NCBI GenBank assembly: GCA_021204735.1
Contig: JAJPYV010000149.1
Coordinates: forward strand, 1 to 9,519
DNA length: 9,519 bases
Source: Prevotella sp.
Lineage (GTDB): Bacteria; Bacteroidota; Bacteroidia; Bacteroidales; Bacteroidaceae
Direction of reading: 5' to 3'
Positions 1 to 6,351 of this stretch are shown here, one piece after another (position 1 is the first letter of the stretch; each line of letters starts with the position of its first letter). The notes beneath the pieces are model-generated. The model searched no databases, was not told where the DNA came from, and saw only the letters and a list, made by a program, of their open reading frames with translations. The position numbers were made by a program, and so were the translations under genes.

Positions 1-27
1 CTATAATTAACGTTTTATAACAATATA

Positions 28-35
28 TACATTTG
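28..35 (+). promoter_or_regulatory. possible upstream -7 promoter box (TACATTTG)
   Basis: TACATTTG fits the Bacteroidota -7 consensus TAnnTTTG. No convincing -33 TTTG lies 17-20 bp upstream (only TTAA at 7-10), so it is weak. It could be a second, distal promoter for the HTH/DPP III operon. The rest of 1-107 is AT-rich and shows no gene. Confidence 0.25.
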
Positions 36-107
36 TCGCTCTTTTTCGCCGATTTATCGAAACAATTAAAATAAGCACAAAAATTATTAAAAATAAAATC
101 GTAATTA

Positions 108-136
108 TTTGCGTATTAAAAAAAACATTATATTTG
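108..136 (+). promoter_or_regulatory. candidate promoter of the HTH-DPP III-AlkD operon
   Basis: A TTTG at 108-111 (-33 type) and TATATTTG at 129-136 (perfect TAnnTTTG) are separated by 17 bp, slightly shorter than the usual 19-20 bp of Bacteroidota primary-sigma promoters. Transcription would start near 142 and leave a leader of about 95 nt before the ATG at 237. That leader has a weak 5-bp inverted repeat (CACAG 176-180, CTGTG 193-197) and no clear Shine-Dalgarno sequence. Confidence 0.55.
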
Positions 137-236
137 CAACAAGTTTAATTCGGTATCAGGCATTTGGAGAAAAAACACAGTTCAACTTTTGTCTGTGCCA
201 TAATAAGGATAACAATTAGATAAAAGAAAAACAGGT

Positions 237-650
237 ATGGTTAAGTACAACGTTAGATTCAATAGCAGCAAGGATGCAACTTATTGCAGCCTTGTCAACC
301 CTAAGTTGGTTCGCAATTTGAAGACGAAAATTGTAAATAGGATTGAGAAAAAGAAAAAGTACAGGGAGAAGAAATACTCTGCCAAGAATCTGGCGAAAGA
401 GTTAGGTACAAACTCCAGGTATATCTCAGCCGTATTGAACATCGCCTTCGGTATGAATTATGCGACTTTTGTAAACAAATATCGCATAGAAGAATCAAAG
501 AAGTTGCTTGTCGACAAAGAGAACGATGACTTGACGATGGAAGAAATCAGCGACATGGTGGGATTTTCAAACCGCCAGACGTTCTATGCTTCTTTCTACA
601 AGTTTGAAGGCGTTACTCCAAGACAGTACAAGTTGGAGCACATGAAATAA
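237..650 (+). CDS. stand-alone AraC-type HTH DNA-binding protein
   Basis: A 137-residue basic protein that is essentially only an AraC/XylS-type DNA-binding domain. The first helix-turn-helix is about residues 47-70 (YSAKNLAKELGTNSRYIS), the linker helix about 75-92, and the second HTH about 100-122 (TMEEISDMVGFSNRQTFYAS). It ends with the family signature GVTPRQY (125-131). There is no ligand-binding or receiver domain; the N-terminal 45 residues are short and Lys/Arg-rich (KKKKYREKK, 38-46), with a single cysteine (C17). It is probably a cytosolic, DNA-binding transcription regulator; its targets and signal are unknown. It is the first gene of a tight operon, 15 bp before the DPP III gene, so local or autogenous control is plausible but not shown. 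The ATG at 237 is the first start in frame after the promoter. Confidence 0.85.
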   Translation: MVKYNVRFNSSKDATYCSLVNPKLVRNLKTKIVNRIEKKKKYREKKYSAKNLAKELGTNSRYISAVLNIAFGMNYATFVNKYRIEESKKLLVDKENDDLTMEEISDMVGFSNRQTFYASFYKFEGVTPRQYKLEHMK

Positions 651-665
651 ACTGTTTATGTAACA

Positions 666-2639
666 ATGGATAAAGACATAAACGATGAACCTTTCGTGTT
701 TACAGACGAAAGGTTTGCAGACTTACAGCTTTTAAGATATCGACTTGATAACTTCGAAGAATTATCATTAAGGCAGAAACAATTTGTTTTCTGCCTTTCT
801 CAAGCTACATTATTCGGAAGGGACATCACTTTTGACCAATTTGGCAAATATAATCTCCGAATACGCAAGGTTATTGAATCTATCTACATCAATTACAAAG
901 GCAACCGAAAATCCGCAGACTTCAAGGCATTGGAAGTTTATCTGAAAAGGATATGGTTCTCAAATGGCATATATCATCATTACGGTTGCGACAAGTTTAT
1001 TCCTGGATTTTCAAAAGATTTTTTTATTAATGCTACTCACTCGTTGGACACCATTAATATTATGCAATGTGGTTACAAGAATGCCGATAACCTTTGTGAA
1101 GAACTAATACCTGTAATTTTTGACCCTAACATTCTACCTATAAAGGTAAACAAAAAAGATGGAGATGACTTGGTAAAGACATCTGCGTGCAACTTCTATG
1201 AGGGAGCCAGTCAGAAAGAAGTAGAAAACTATTACCTTTCCATAAAAGACAACGAAGATAAAGAACCATTATCATACGGCCTCAATACCACGGTAGAAAA
1301 AGAAAACGGTAGTATAAAAGAGGATACATGGTTTCTTGAAGGAAAATATGGAACGGCAATAAAAAAAATAGTCTACTGGTTAGAACGAGCATTGGAATTT
1401 GCGGAAAGCGAGAAACAAAAGAATGTTATAAGTACACTGATAAACTATTATCGCTCGGGCGACCTGCGTGAATTTAACAAATACTGCATTGAATGGGTTG
1501 GAGACAAAGACTCACACGTTGATTTCATCAACGGTTTTATAGAAGTCTACGATGATCCTTTAGGACTGAAAGGAACTTGGGAAGGACTTGTTGAATATCT
1601 TGATGTCAAGGGAACGGAACGAACAAAACTCATCAGCGAAAACGCACAATGGTTTGAAGATAACTCTCCTATCGATTCAAAATTCAAGAAACCAAAGGTC
1701 AACGGTGTTTCTGCAAAGGTAATCTGCGCTGCTATGCTTGGCGGCGGTGAATACCCGTCAACTGCCATCGGCATCAATCTTCCAAATGCTGACTGGATAA
1801 GGGCTCAGTATGGAAGCAAGAGTATCACAATAAGCAATATCATTTCAGCATATAACGAGGCAGCACGGGGAAACGGATTCACTGATGAGTTTGTTATTGA
1901 TGAGCCTACCAAAGAAATGATAAAAAAATATGGGGATATCTGCGACATAATTCATACCGACCTTCACGAATGCTTGGGTCATGGCAGTGGACGACTGTTG
2001 GAAGGCGTAGACCCCGATGCGCTGAAAGCATACGGAAATACAATTGAGGAAACAAGAGCCGACCTGTTCGGACTATATTACGCAGCAGATTACAAACTCG
2101 TGGAACTCGGTCTTTTGCCAAACGAAAAGGCTTATAAGTCGGAATATTACACGTACATGATGAACGGGTTGCTCACACAACTTGCGAGAATACAGAAAGG
2201 CAACAATATAGAAGAGGCTCACATGCGCAACCGTGCATTAATTGCACATTGGTGCTACGAAAATGGAAAAGAAGACAATGTCGTCGAGTTAGTGAAACGA
2301 GATGGTAAGACATACGTAAAAATCAACAGTTATGAACAACTAAGAAACTTGTTTGCCACATTGCTTGCTGAAATACAAAGGATAAAGAGTGAAGGCGACT
2401 ACGTCGCCGCACGTGATATAGTAGAGAAATATGCGGTAAACATTGACCCAACTTTGCACGAAGAGATATTAGAACGGTACAACAAGTTGGGTATTCCGCC
2501 ATATAAAGGTTTCATAAATCCTGTCCTCACACCTGTAACAGATAAAGAGGGTAACGTTACCGACATATCCGTTGACTATTCAGAGACATACGAACACCAG
2601 ATGCTACGTTACAGTAAAGAATTTGCCACATTAATATAA
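666..2639 (+). CDS. dipeptidyl-peptidase III, M49 zinc metallopeptidase
   Basis: A 657-residue zinc aminopeptidase that releases dipeptides from the N-terminus of short peptides. The M49 zinc motif HECLGH is at 434-439 (H434, H439 ligands; E435 catalytic). The second motif EETRAD is at 461-466 and supplies ligand E462. The AHMRNR stretch gives H519 and R523, matching the catalytic H568 and R572 of the human enzyme. Other family landmarks are SYGLNTT (203-209), the region around WIRAQYGSKS (377-386) and PPYKGF near 611-616. The 23-residue gap from H439 to E462 is the short bacterial arrangement; the human enzyme has a longer insert. The Cys inside the motif is also known from Bacteroides thetaiotaomicron DPP III. 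No signal peptide or lipobox is seen, so the protein is likely cytosolic. The stop is followed, in the same frame and after only 6 nt, by the AlkD-like gene; the P. gingivalis enzyme carries that part fused at its C-terminus. Confidence 0.95.
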   Translation: MDKDINDEPFVFTDERFADLQLLRYRLDNFEELSLRQKQFVFCLSQATLFGRDITFDQFGKYNLRIRKVIESIYINYKGNRKSADFKALEVYLKRIWFSNGIYHHYGCDKFIPGFSKDFFINATHSLDTINIMQCGYKNADNLCEELIPVIFDPNILPIKVNKKDGDDLVKTSACNFYEGASQKEVENYYLSIKDNEDKEPLSYGLNTTVEKENGSIKEDTWFLEGKYGTAIKKIVYWLERALEFAESEKQKNVISTLINYYRSGDLREFNKYCIEWVGDKDSHVDFINGFIEVYDDPLGLKGTWEGLVEYLDVKGTERTKLISENAQWFEDNSPIDSKFKKPKVNGVSAKVICAAMLGGGEYPSTAIGINLPNADWIRAQYGSKSITISNIISAYNEAARGNGFTDEFVIDEPTKEMIKKYGDICDIIHTDLHECLGHGSGRLLEGVDPDALKAYGNTIEETRADLFGLYYAADYKLVELGLLPNEKAYKSEYYTYMMNGLLTQLARIQKGNNIEEAHMRNRALIAHWCYENGKEDNVVELVKRDGKTYVKINSYEQLRNLFATLLAEIQRIKSEGDYVAARDIVEKYAVNIDPTLHEEILERYNKLGIPPYKGFINPVLTPVTDKEGNVTDISVDYSETYEHQMLRYSKEFATLI

Positions 2640-2645
2640 AATACA

Positions 2646-3251
2646 ATGAAGCAGGAAACACAGGAAACTCTCAGACTGATAAAGAGCCGTTTCAGATTGA
2701 TGATGAATGGTGTCGTATCACAGTCAATGCGGAACAAAGGACTTGGATACAAGATAAACTGGGGCATCAGTTTTCCTGAATTAAAGAGAATGGCTAACGA
2801 ATATGGTAAGGATTACGACTTGGCGATAGGACTTTGGAAAGAGGATATCAGGGAATGTAAAATTCTCGCCACGCTCATAATGCCGGCAAACAAGATGAAG
2901 GCTGACATGGCAGAACTTTGGATAAGTGAGATTCCAAATCAGGAAATGGCGGAAATGACTGCCTTCAACCTATTCCAATACATAGACGATGCGAAGGATT
3001 TGGCATTGAAATGGCTGTCGTCTGATAAAGACATAGAACTGATTTGCGGTTATAATGTTCTTTCCAGACTGTTCATGAAAGGCGAAGCAATGTCATTTCG
3101 TGAGATAAACGAGTTTATCGACCAGTCGCAGGCTGTGTTGGCAGGAGATAATATGTCAGTACGCCATGCGGTCCTCAACTCCCTTTCTCGATTCTCAGAA
3201 ATAAGTGAGGAGCATAAGAAAATTGTAGACACAGCATTCAAGTCTTTATAA
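2646..3251 (+). CDS. AlkD-like DNA alkylation repair family (HEAT/ARM-repeat) protein
   Basis: A 201-residue, all-helical protein of the DNA alkylation repair/AlkD type. Visible landmarks are the N-terminal GLGYKINWGISFPELKRMA (32-50), where family members have an SxGVxxPxLRxLA-like stretch, DLAIGLWKEDIRECKILATL (58-77), and the C-terminal SVRHAVLNSLSRF (171-183). It is somewhat shorter than typical AlkD (about 230 residues). Where AlkD enzymes have an NxWDxxD-type segment with the catalytic Trp and Asp, this protein seems to read NQEMAE (98-103). By eye it may therefore lack glycosylase activity and serve as a binding scaffold; this alignment is uncertain. It is in frame with the DPP III gene and starts 6 nt after its stop, so the two are almost certainly co-transcribed. 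In P. gingivalis DPP III the equivalent segment is the C-terminal domain of the peptidase itself. Confidence 0.8.
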   Translation: MKQETQETLRLIKSRFRLMMNGVVSQSMRNKGLGYKINWGISFPELKRMANEYGKDYDLAIGLWKEDIRECKILATLIMPANKMKADMAELWISEIPNQEMAEMTAFNLFQYIDDAKDLALKWLSSDKDIELICGYNVLSRLFMKGEAMSFREINEFIDQSQAVLAGDNMSVRHAVLNSLSRFSEISEEHKKIVDTAFKSL

Positions 3252-3339
3252 ACACAATTAGATAAAGTACACTGACGCTAAAACATGATTATAAAAACAA
3301 AATTATCTGACTTATCATATAGGTTTCAAAAAAATACAC

Positions 3340-3347
3340 TAACTTTG
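3340..3347 (+). promoter_or_regulatory. -7 promoter box upstream of the flippase-like gene
   Basis: TAACTTTG is a perfect TAnnTTTG box in the 135-bp gap after the AlkD-like gene. A good -33 element is not obvious in the AT-rich sequence upstream. The expected transcription start (about 3353) leaves a leader of only about 34 nt before the ATG at 3387. The rest of 3252-3339 holds no gene and no strong terminator hairpin. Confidence 0.5.
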
Positions 3348-3352
3348 TACAA

Positions 3353-3394
3353 ATGAAAGCCGTAAATAAACTATTGATAAACGGCTATGTCTGA
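3353..3394 (+). CDS. possible 13-codon upstream ORF (leader peptide)
   Basis: A short ORF, MKAVNKLLINGYV-stop, begins at or next to the predicted transcription start. It ends 8 nt inside the flippase-like gene, in another frame (main ATG 3387, uORF TGA 3392-3394). It may be chance, since the sequence is short. If the transcript begins near 3353 it would be a leaderless start codon. There is no direct evidence of translation. Confidence 0.2.
   Translation: MKAVNKLLINGYV
3358..3386 (+). promoter_or_regulatory. leader hairpin abutting the flippase-gene start codon
   Basis: AGCCGT (3358-3363) and ACGGCT (3381-3386) form a perfect 6-bp stem with a 17-nt AU-rich loop. The stem ends on the base before the ATG at 3387, so if it forms in the mRNA it occupies nearly the whole leader and the ribosome entry site. 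A regulatory role is inferred from position only. Confidence 0.35.
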
Positions 3395-4409
3395 AACATT
3401 TTTAAATGTGGATATAAAGAGAATAGTTAGCGACACACTCAAAATAGTCTTACCGTTAGTATTAGGCGGCGCGATACTTTATTGGATGTATCGTGGTTTT
3501 GACTTCAAGAGCATAAAAAACATTCTTCTGAACGAGATGAACTGGACGTGGATGATATTATCGTTCCCGTTTGGAATACTTGCACAAATGTTTCGAGGCT
3601 GGCGTTGGAGACAAACCTTATCACCCATTGGGGAGCATGCAAGGAAATCTACCGCAATTCATTCCATATTCATGTCTTACGCAGTGAGTCTCGTAATACC
3701 GAGAATAGGTGAGTTCATGCGATGTATGGTACTAAAACGATATGACGGGGTGTCGTTTCCGAAAGCATTGGGGACGGTAGTTACAGAAAGGGCTATTGAC
3801 GCTTTGCTTGTGGCAATAGTTACTGGCTCTACCTTATTGATACAAATGAGAGTGTTCTCAACATTCTTCACGCAGACAGGCACGAGCATGGATTCTATAT
3901 TCGGAAGGTTCTCAACCACAGGATATATCGTTACAGCCATTTGTGGCATATCTGCTTTAATCCTGCTTCATTTCCTGCTGAAAAAACTGTCGTTCTATGA
4001 AAAAATGAAGACAACATTAGGGGGAATTTGGCAAGGTATAATATCCTTGAAAAACGTGAAGAACATCCCATTGTTCATTTTCTATACACTTGGAATATGG
4101 GCGTGCTACTTTCTGCATTACTACCTGACTTTCTTCTGTTTCGACTTCACAGCCAATCTTGGACTGCAATGCGCCCTCGTTACATTCGTGGTAGGAAGTA
4201 TCGCCGTGATAGTCCCAACACCCAATGGAGCTGGTCCGTGGCACTTCGCCGTAAAAACAATGCTGATTCTGTATGGAGTAAGCGACATAAATGCTCTCTA
4301 TTTCGTACTGATTGTCCACACTGTTCAAACATTGCTTGTAATCGTATTAGGCATTTACGGTTGTACGGCATTGGCATTTACTAAAAAAATAATAGCAAAC
4401 AATAAATAA
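3387..4409 (+). CDS. flippase-like domain membrane protein (LPG synthase TM/YbhN family)
   Basis: A 340-residue polytopic inner-membrane protein of the family named after the lysylphosphatidylglycerol synthetase transmembrane region (UPF0104/TIGR00374 type). Hydrophobic spans lie at about 18-36, 53-69, 93-106, 134-154, 178-199, 228-251, 259-278 and 303-331. Family signatures are present: RIGEFMR (106-112), LGTVVTERAIDAL (128-140) and PTPNGAGPWHFA (277-288). There is no C-terminal soluble lysyl-transferase domain, so it is not MprF itself. Proteins of this kind are thought to move or handle lipid-linked substrates across the inner membrane; the substrate here is unknown. It has its own promoter candidate and an unusual short leader, and is followed 16 bp later by pepD with no terminator between, so the two are probably co-transcribed. 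Confidence 0.85.
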   Translation: MSETFLNVDIKRIVSDTLKIVLPLVLGGAILYWMYRGFDFKSIKNILLNEMNWTWMILSFPFGILAQMFRGWRWRQTLSPIGEHARKSTAIHSIFMSYAVSLVIPRIGEFMRCMVLKRYDGVSFPKALGTVVTERAIDALLVAIVTGSTLLIQMRVFSTFFTQTGTSMDSIFGRFSTTGYIVTAICGISALILLHFLLKKLSFYEKMKTTLGGIWQGIISLKNVKNIPLFIFYTLGIWACYFLHYYLTFFCFDFTANLGLQCALVTFVVGSIAVIVPTPNGAGPWHFAVKTMLILYGVSDINALYFVLIVHTVQTLLVIVLGIYGCTALAFTKKIIANNK

Positions 4410-4425
4410 TTATAATACATATATT

Positions 4426-5883
4426 ATGAGTGAAATTAAAAATTTGAAACCTGAATGCATCTGGAGAAACTTCGATGCATTGACACAAGTACCTCGCCCG
4501 TCAGGACATTTGGAAAAAGTACAGCAATTTCTGCTCAACTTTGCAAAACAAGCTGGTGTTGAGGCCTTCAAGGATGAGGCTCAAAACATCATAATGCGCA
4601 AACCTGCCACTCCTGGTATGGAAAACAAAAAGACAGTAATTCTTCAGGCTCACATGGACATGGTGCCGCAGAAAGAAATGTCAAGTAACCATAATTTCGA
4701 GACCGACCCCATTCAAACCTATATCGACGGTGAATGGGTAAAAGCAAAGGGCACTACATTAGGTGCAGACGATGGCTTGGGTGTCGCAGCAATAATGGCA
4801 ATAATGGAGGCAAAAGACCTGAAACATGGACCGATAGAGGCCTTGATAACCGCCGACGAGGAGACTGGTATGTTTGGTGCAAACGCTTTGCCTTCCACTG
4901 AATTGAAAGGTGAGATACTGCTCAACCTCGACACCGAACAGGAAGGTGAAATGATTATAGGCAGTGCCGGCGGTATTGACATAACTGCCACACTGAACTA
5001 CAAGGAGGTAGAAAGTGAAAAAGATGACATTGCCGTAAAGATAACTGTAAAGGGACTCAAAGGTGGACACTCTGGATTGGAGATTGGTGAAGGACGCGGC
5101 AACGCTAACAAGATGCTCGTGCGCATAGTACGTGAAGCCATTGCAGATGATGAGGCACAGTTGGCTTGCTGGCATGGCGGAAACATGCGGAATGCTATTC
5201 CGTTTGAGGCCAATGCTGTTCTTACTTTACCAAAAGAGAACAAGGAAGACTTGTTGGCGTTAGCAGCTGATTACAAAGAGATATTCAACGAGGAATACAA
5301 GGGTATTGAAAACAACATAGACGTAACAGTAGAAGACGTAGAACTTCCAGCAACAGTAGTGCCACAGGAAATACAAGACAATATCGTGGATGCAATCTAT
5401 GCGGCTCACAATGGCGTATTGCGCTACATCCCAACTATTCCTAACATTGTGGAGACATCATCAAACCTCGCCATAATCGACATAGCCAACGGTGAGGCTT
5501 CAATACAGATTTTGGCTCGCAGTTCAAGTGAAAGCAAAAAAGACGAATTGGCAACCTCACTCGAAAGCTGTTTCAACATGGCTGGAATGAAAGTGGAATT
5601 TGGCGGTGCATACGGCGGTTGGGATCCGAATACCGACAGCGAACTGATAAAAGTGATGCGCAAGATATACAAAGACTTGTTCAACGAAGAGCCGACAGTA
5701 CAGGTGGTACATGCAGGATTGGAATGCAGTATCATCCTCTCAAAATATCCGGTACTCGACATCTGCTCATTCGGTCCTACTCTTTTGTCGCCACACACAC
5801 CTAATGAGCGTGCCTTCTGGCCATCAGTACCAAAGTTCTGGGCACTACTCACAAAAACACTCGAGGAAATTCCTGAGAAATAA
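4426..5883 (+). CDS. pepD: aminoacyl-histidine dipeptidase (M20C, peptidase D)
   Basis: A 485-residue cytosolic di-zinc dipeptidase of family M20C that splits Xaa-His and other dipeptides. The full active site is visible: HMDMV (H76 ligand, D78), GADDG (bridging D115), DEE (E145 general base, E146 ligand), NLDTE (D169 ligand) and SPHTPNE (H457 ligand). Each metal ligand sits exactly four positions before its recalled Vibrio PepD counterpart (H80, D119, E150, D173, H461), so no indel separates them. The lid/dimerisation domain fills about 185-385 and includes GLKGGHSGLEI (210-220). Length is normal for the family and there is no signal peptide. It lies 16 bp after the flippase-like gene and is followed by a strong hairpin. 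With DPP III in the same window it would complete peptide breakdown to amino acids; this link is inferred. Confidence 0.96.
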   Translation: MSEIKNLKPECIWRNFDALTQVPRPSGHLEKVQQFLLNFAKQAGVEAFKDEAQNIIMRKPATPGMENKKTVILQAHMDMVPQKEMSSNHNFETDPIQTYIDGEWVKAKGTTLGADDGLGVAAIMAIMEAKDLKHGPIEALITADEETGMFGANALPSTELKGEILLNLDTEQEGEMIIGSAGGIDITATLNYKEVESEKDDIAVKITVKGLKGGHSGLEIGEGRGNANKMLVRIVREAIADDEAQLACWHGGNMRNAIPFEANAVLTLPKENKEDLLALAADYKEIFNEEYKGIENNIDVTVEDVELPATVVPQEIQDNIVDAIYAAHNGVLRYIPTIPNIVETSSNLAIIDIANGEASIQILARSSSESKKDELATSLESCFNMAGMKVEFGGAYGGWDPNTDSELIKVMRKIYKDLFNEEPTVQVVHAGLECSIILSKYPVLDICSFGPTLLSPHTPNERAFWPSVPKFWALLTKTLEEIPEK

Positions 5884-5901
5884 GTTTTAATCATTAAATA
5901 A

Positions 5902-5940
5902 ATGCGTTTCGGGACATATTTTGTATGACCTGAAACGCAT
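5902..5940 (+). terminator. strong stem-loop between pepD and the GtrA gene
   Basis: ATGCGTTTCGGG (5902-5913) pairs with CCTGAAACGCAT (5929-5940): 12 bp with one G-T wobble. After an A-A mismatch, an inner CATA/TATG stem closes a 5-nt loop (TTTTG). It begins 18 nt after the pepD stop and ends 26 nt before the GtrA start. No T-run follows directly (AAAATCACTTTTA), so it may be an imperfect terminator, an mRNA-end stabiliser or a leader element for the next gene. Confidence 0.55.
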
Positions 5941-5966
5941 AAAATCACTTTTATATCACGGAAAAC

Positions 5967-6347
5967 ATGCGACTGAAAAGGGAAACTTTAAATGAAATAC
6001 TACGGTTTGGTATCGTGGGAGTAGTAGCGACATTACTACACTATGGTATTTATTTTGCTCTATATAATTTTATAAATGTAAAGATAGCTTTCACTATCGG
6101 ATATGCGCTCAGTTTCATATTCAACTATATCTTCTCCGCACGTTTTACCTTCAAGAAAAAGACTACTGTAAAAAATGGTTTCGGTTTCGGTGCAGCCCAT
6201 CTGTTCAACTACTTGTTGCAAATCACCTTATTACACGTATTCTTATGGCTCGGTGTCAGCAAGCCATTAGCACCGCTCCCAGTTTATTGTATAGCAATAC
6301 CTACCAATTTTCTATTGGTAAGATTTGTATTCAGTAAGTTCAGATGA
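5967..6347 (+). CDS. GtrA-family small membrane protein
   Basis: A 126-residue inner-membrane protein with four predicted helices at about 12-34, 38-57, 72-95 and 100-122. It has the GtrA-family opening ILRFGIVGVVATLLHYGIYF (11-30) and the conserved NYIFSARFTFKKK (53-65) at the end of helix 2. Length is typical of the family. GtrA members are linked to cell-surface polysaccharide synthesis, often described as moving undecaprenyl-phosphate-linked sugars across the membrane. The ATG at 5967 lies 26 nt after the strong hairpin and has no clear Shine-Dalgarno sequence or own promoter box, so its expression may depend on read-through from pepD. It ends 4 nt from the stop of the convergent TPR gene. 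No glycosyltransferase partner is encoded in this window. Confidence 0.9.
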   Translation: MRLKRETLNEILRFGIVGVVATLLHYGIYFALYNFINVKIAFTIGYALSFIFNYIFSARFTFKKKTTVKNGFGFGAAHLFNYLLQITLLHVFLWLGVSKPLAPLPVYCIAIPTNFLLVRFVFSKFR

Positions 6348-6351
6348 AATT

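Noticed and set aside
176..197. CACAG/CTGTG hairpin in the operon leader as a riboswitch or attenuator
   Set aside because: The stem is only 5 bp and no known riboswitch core or T-run is visible.
207..217. GGATAACAATT, identical to part of the E. coli lac operator
   Set aside because: Only half of the operator is present and there is no LacI-type gene or partner half-site; chance match in AT-rich sequence.
666..3251. DPP III/AlkD split as a sequencing error or pseudogene
   Set aside because: The junction has a stop then its own ATG with both halves intact and no frame change, so two functional genes are a simple reading; a base error at the TAA cannot be fully excluded.
3260..3308. AGATAA/TTATCT inverted repeat after the AlkD-like gene as a terminator
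   Set aside because: A 6-bp AT-rich stem with a loop of about 40 nt and no T-run is too weak to call.
4028..4384. 118-codon plus-strand ORF within the flippase-like gene
   Set aside because: It is a frame-shifted reading of a gene with clear family motifs, with an Arg-rich product lacking any motif.
5424..5948. 174-codon minus-strand ORF opposite the end of pepD
   Set aside because: The pepD frame carries the intact active-site His and family C-terminus; the antisense product shows no recognisable domain.
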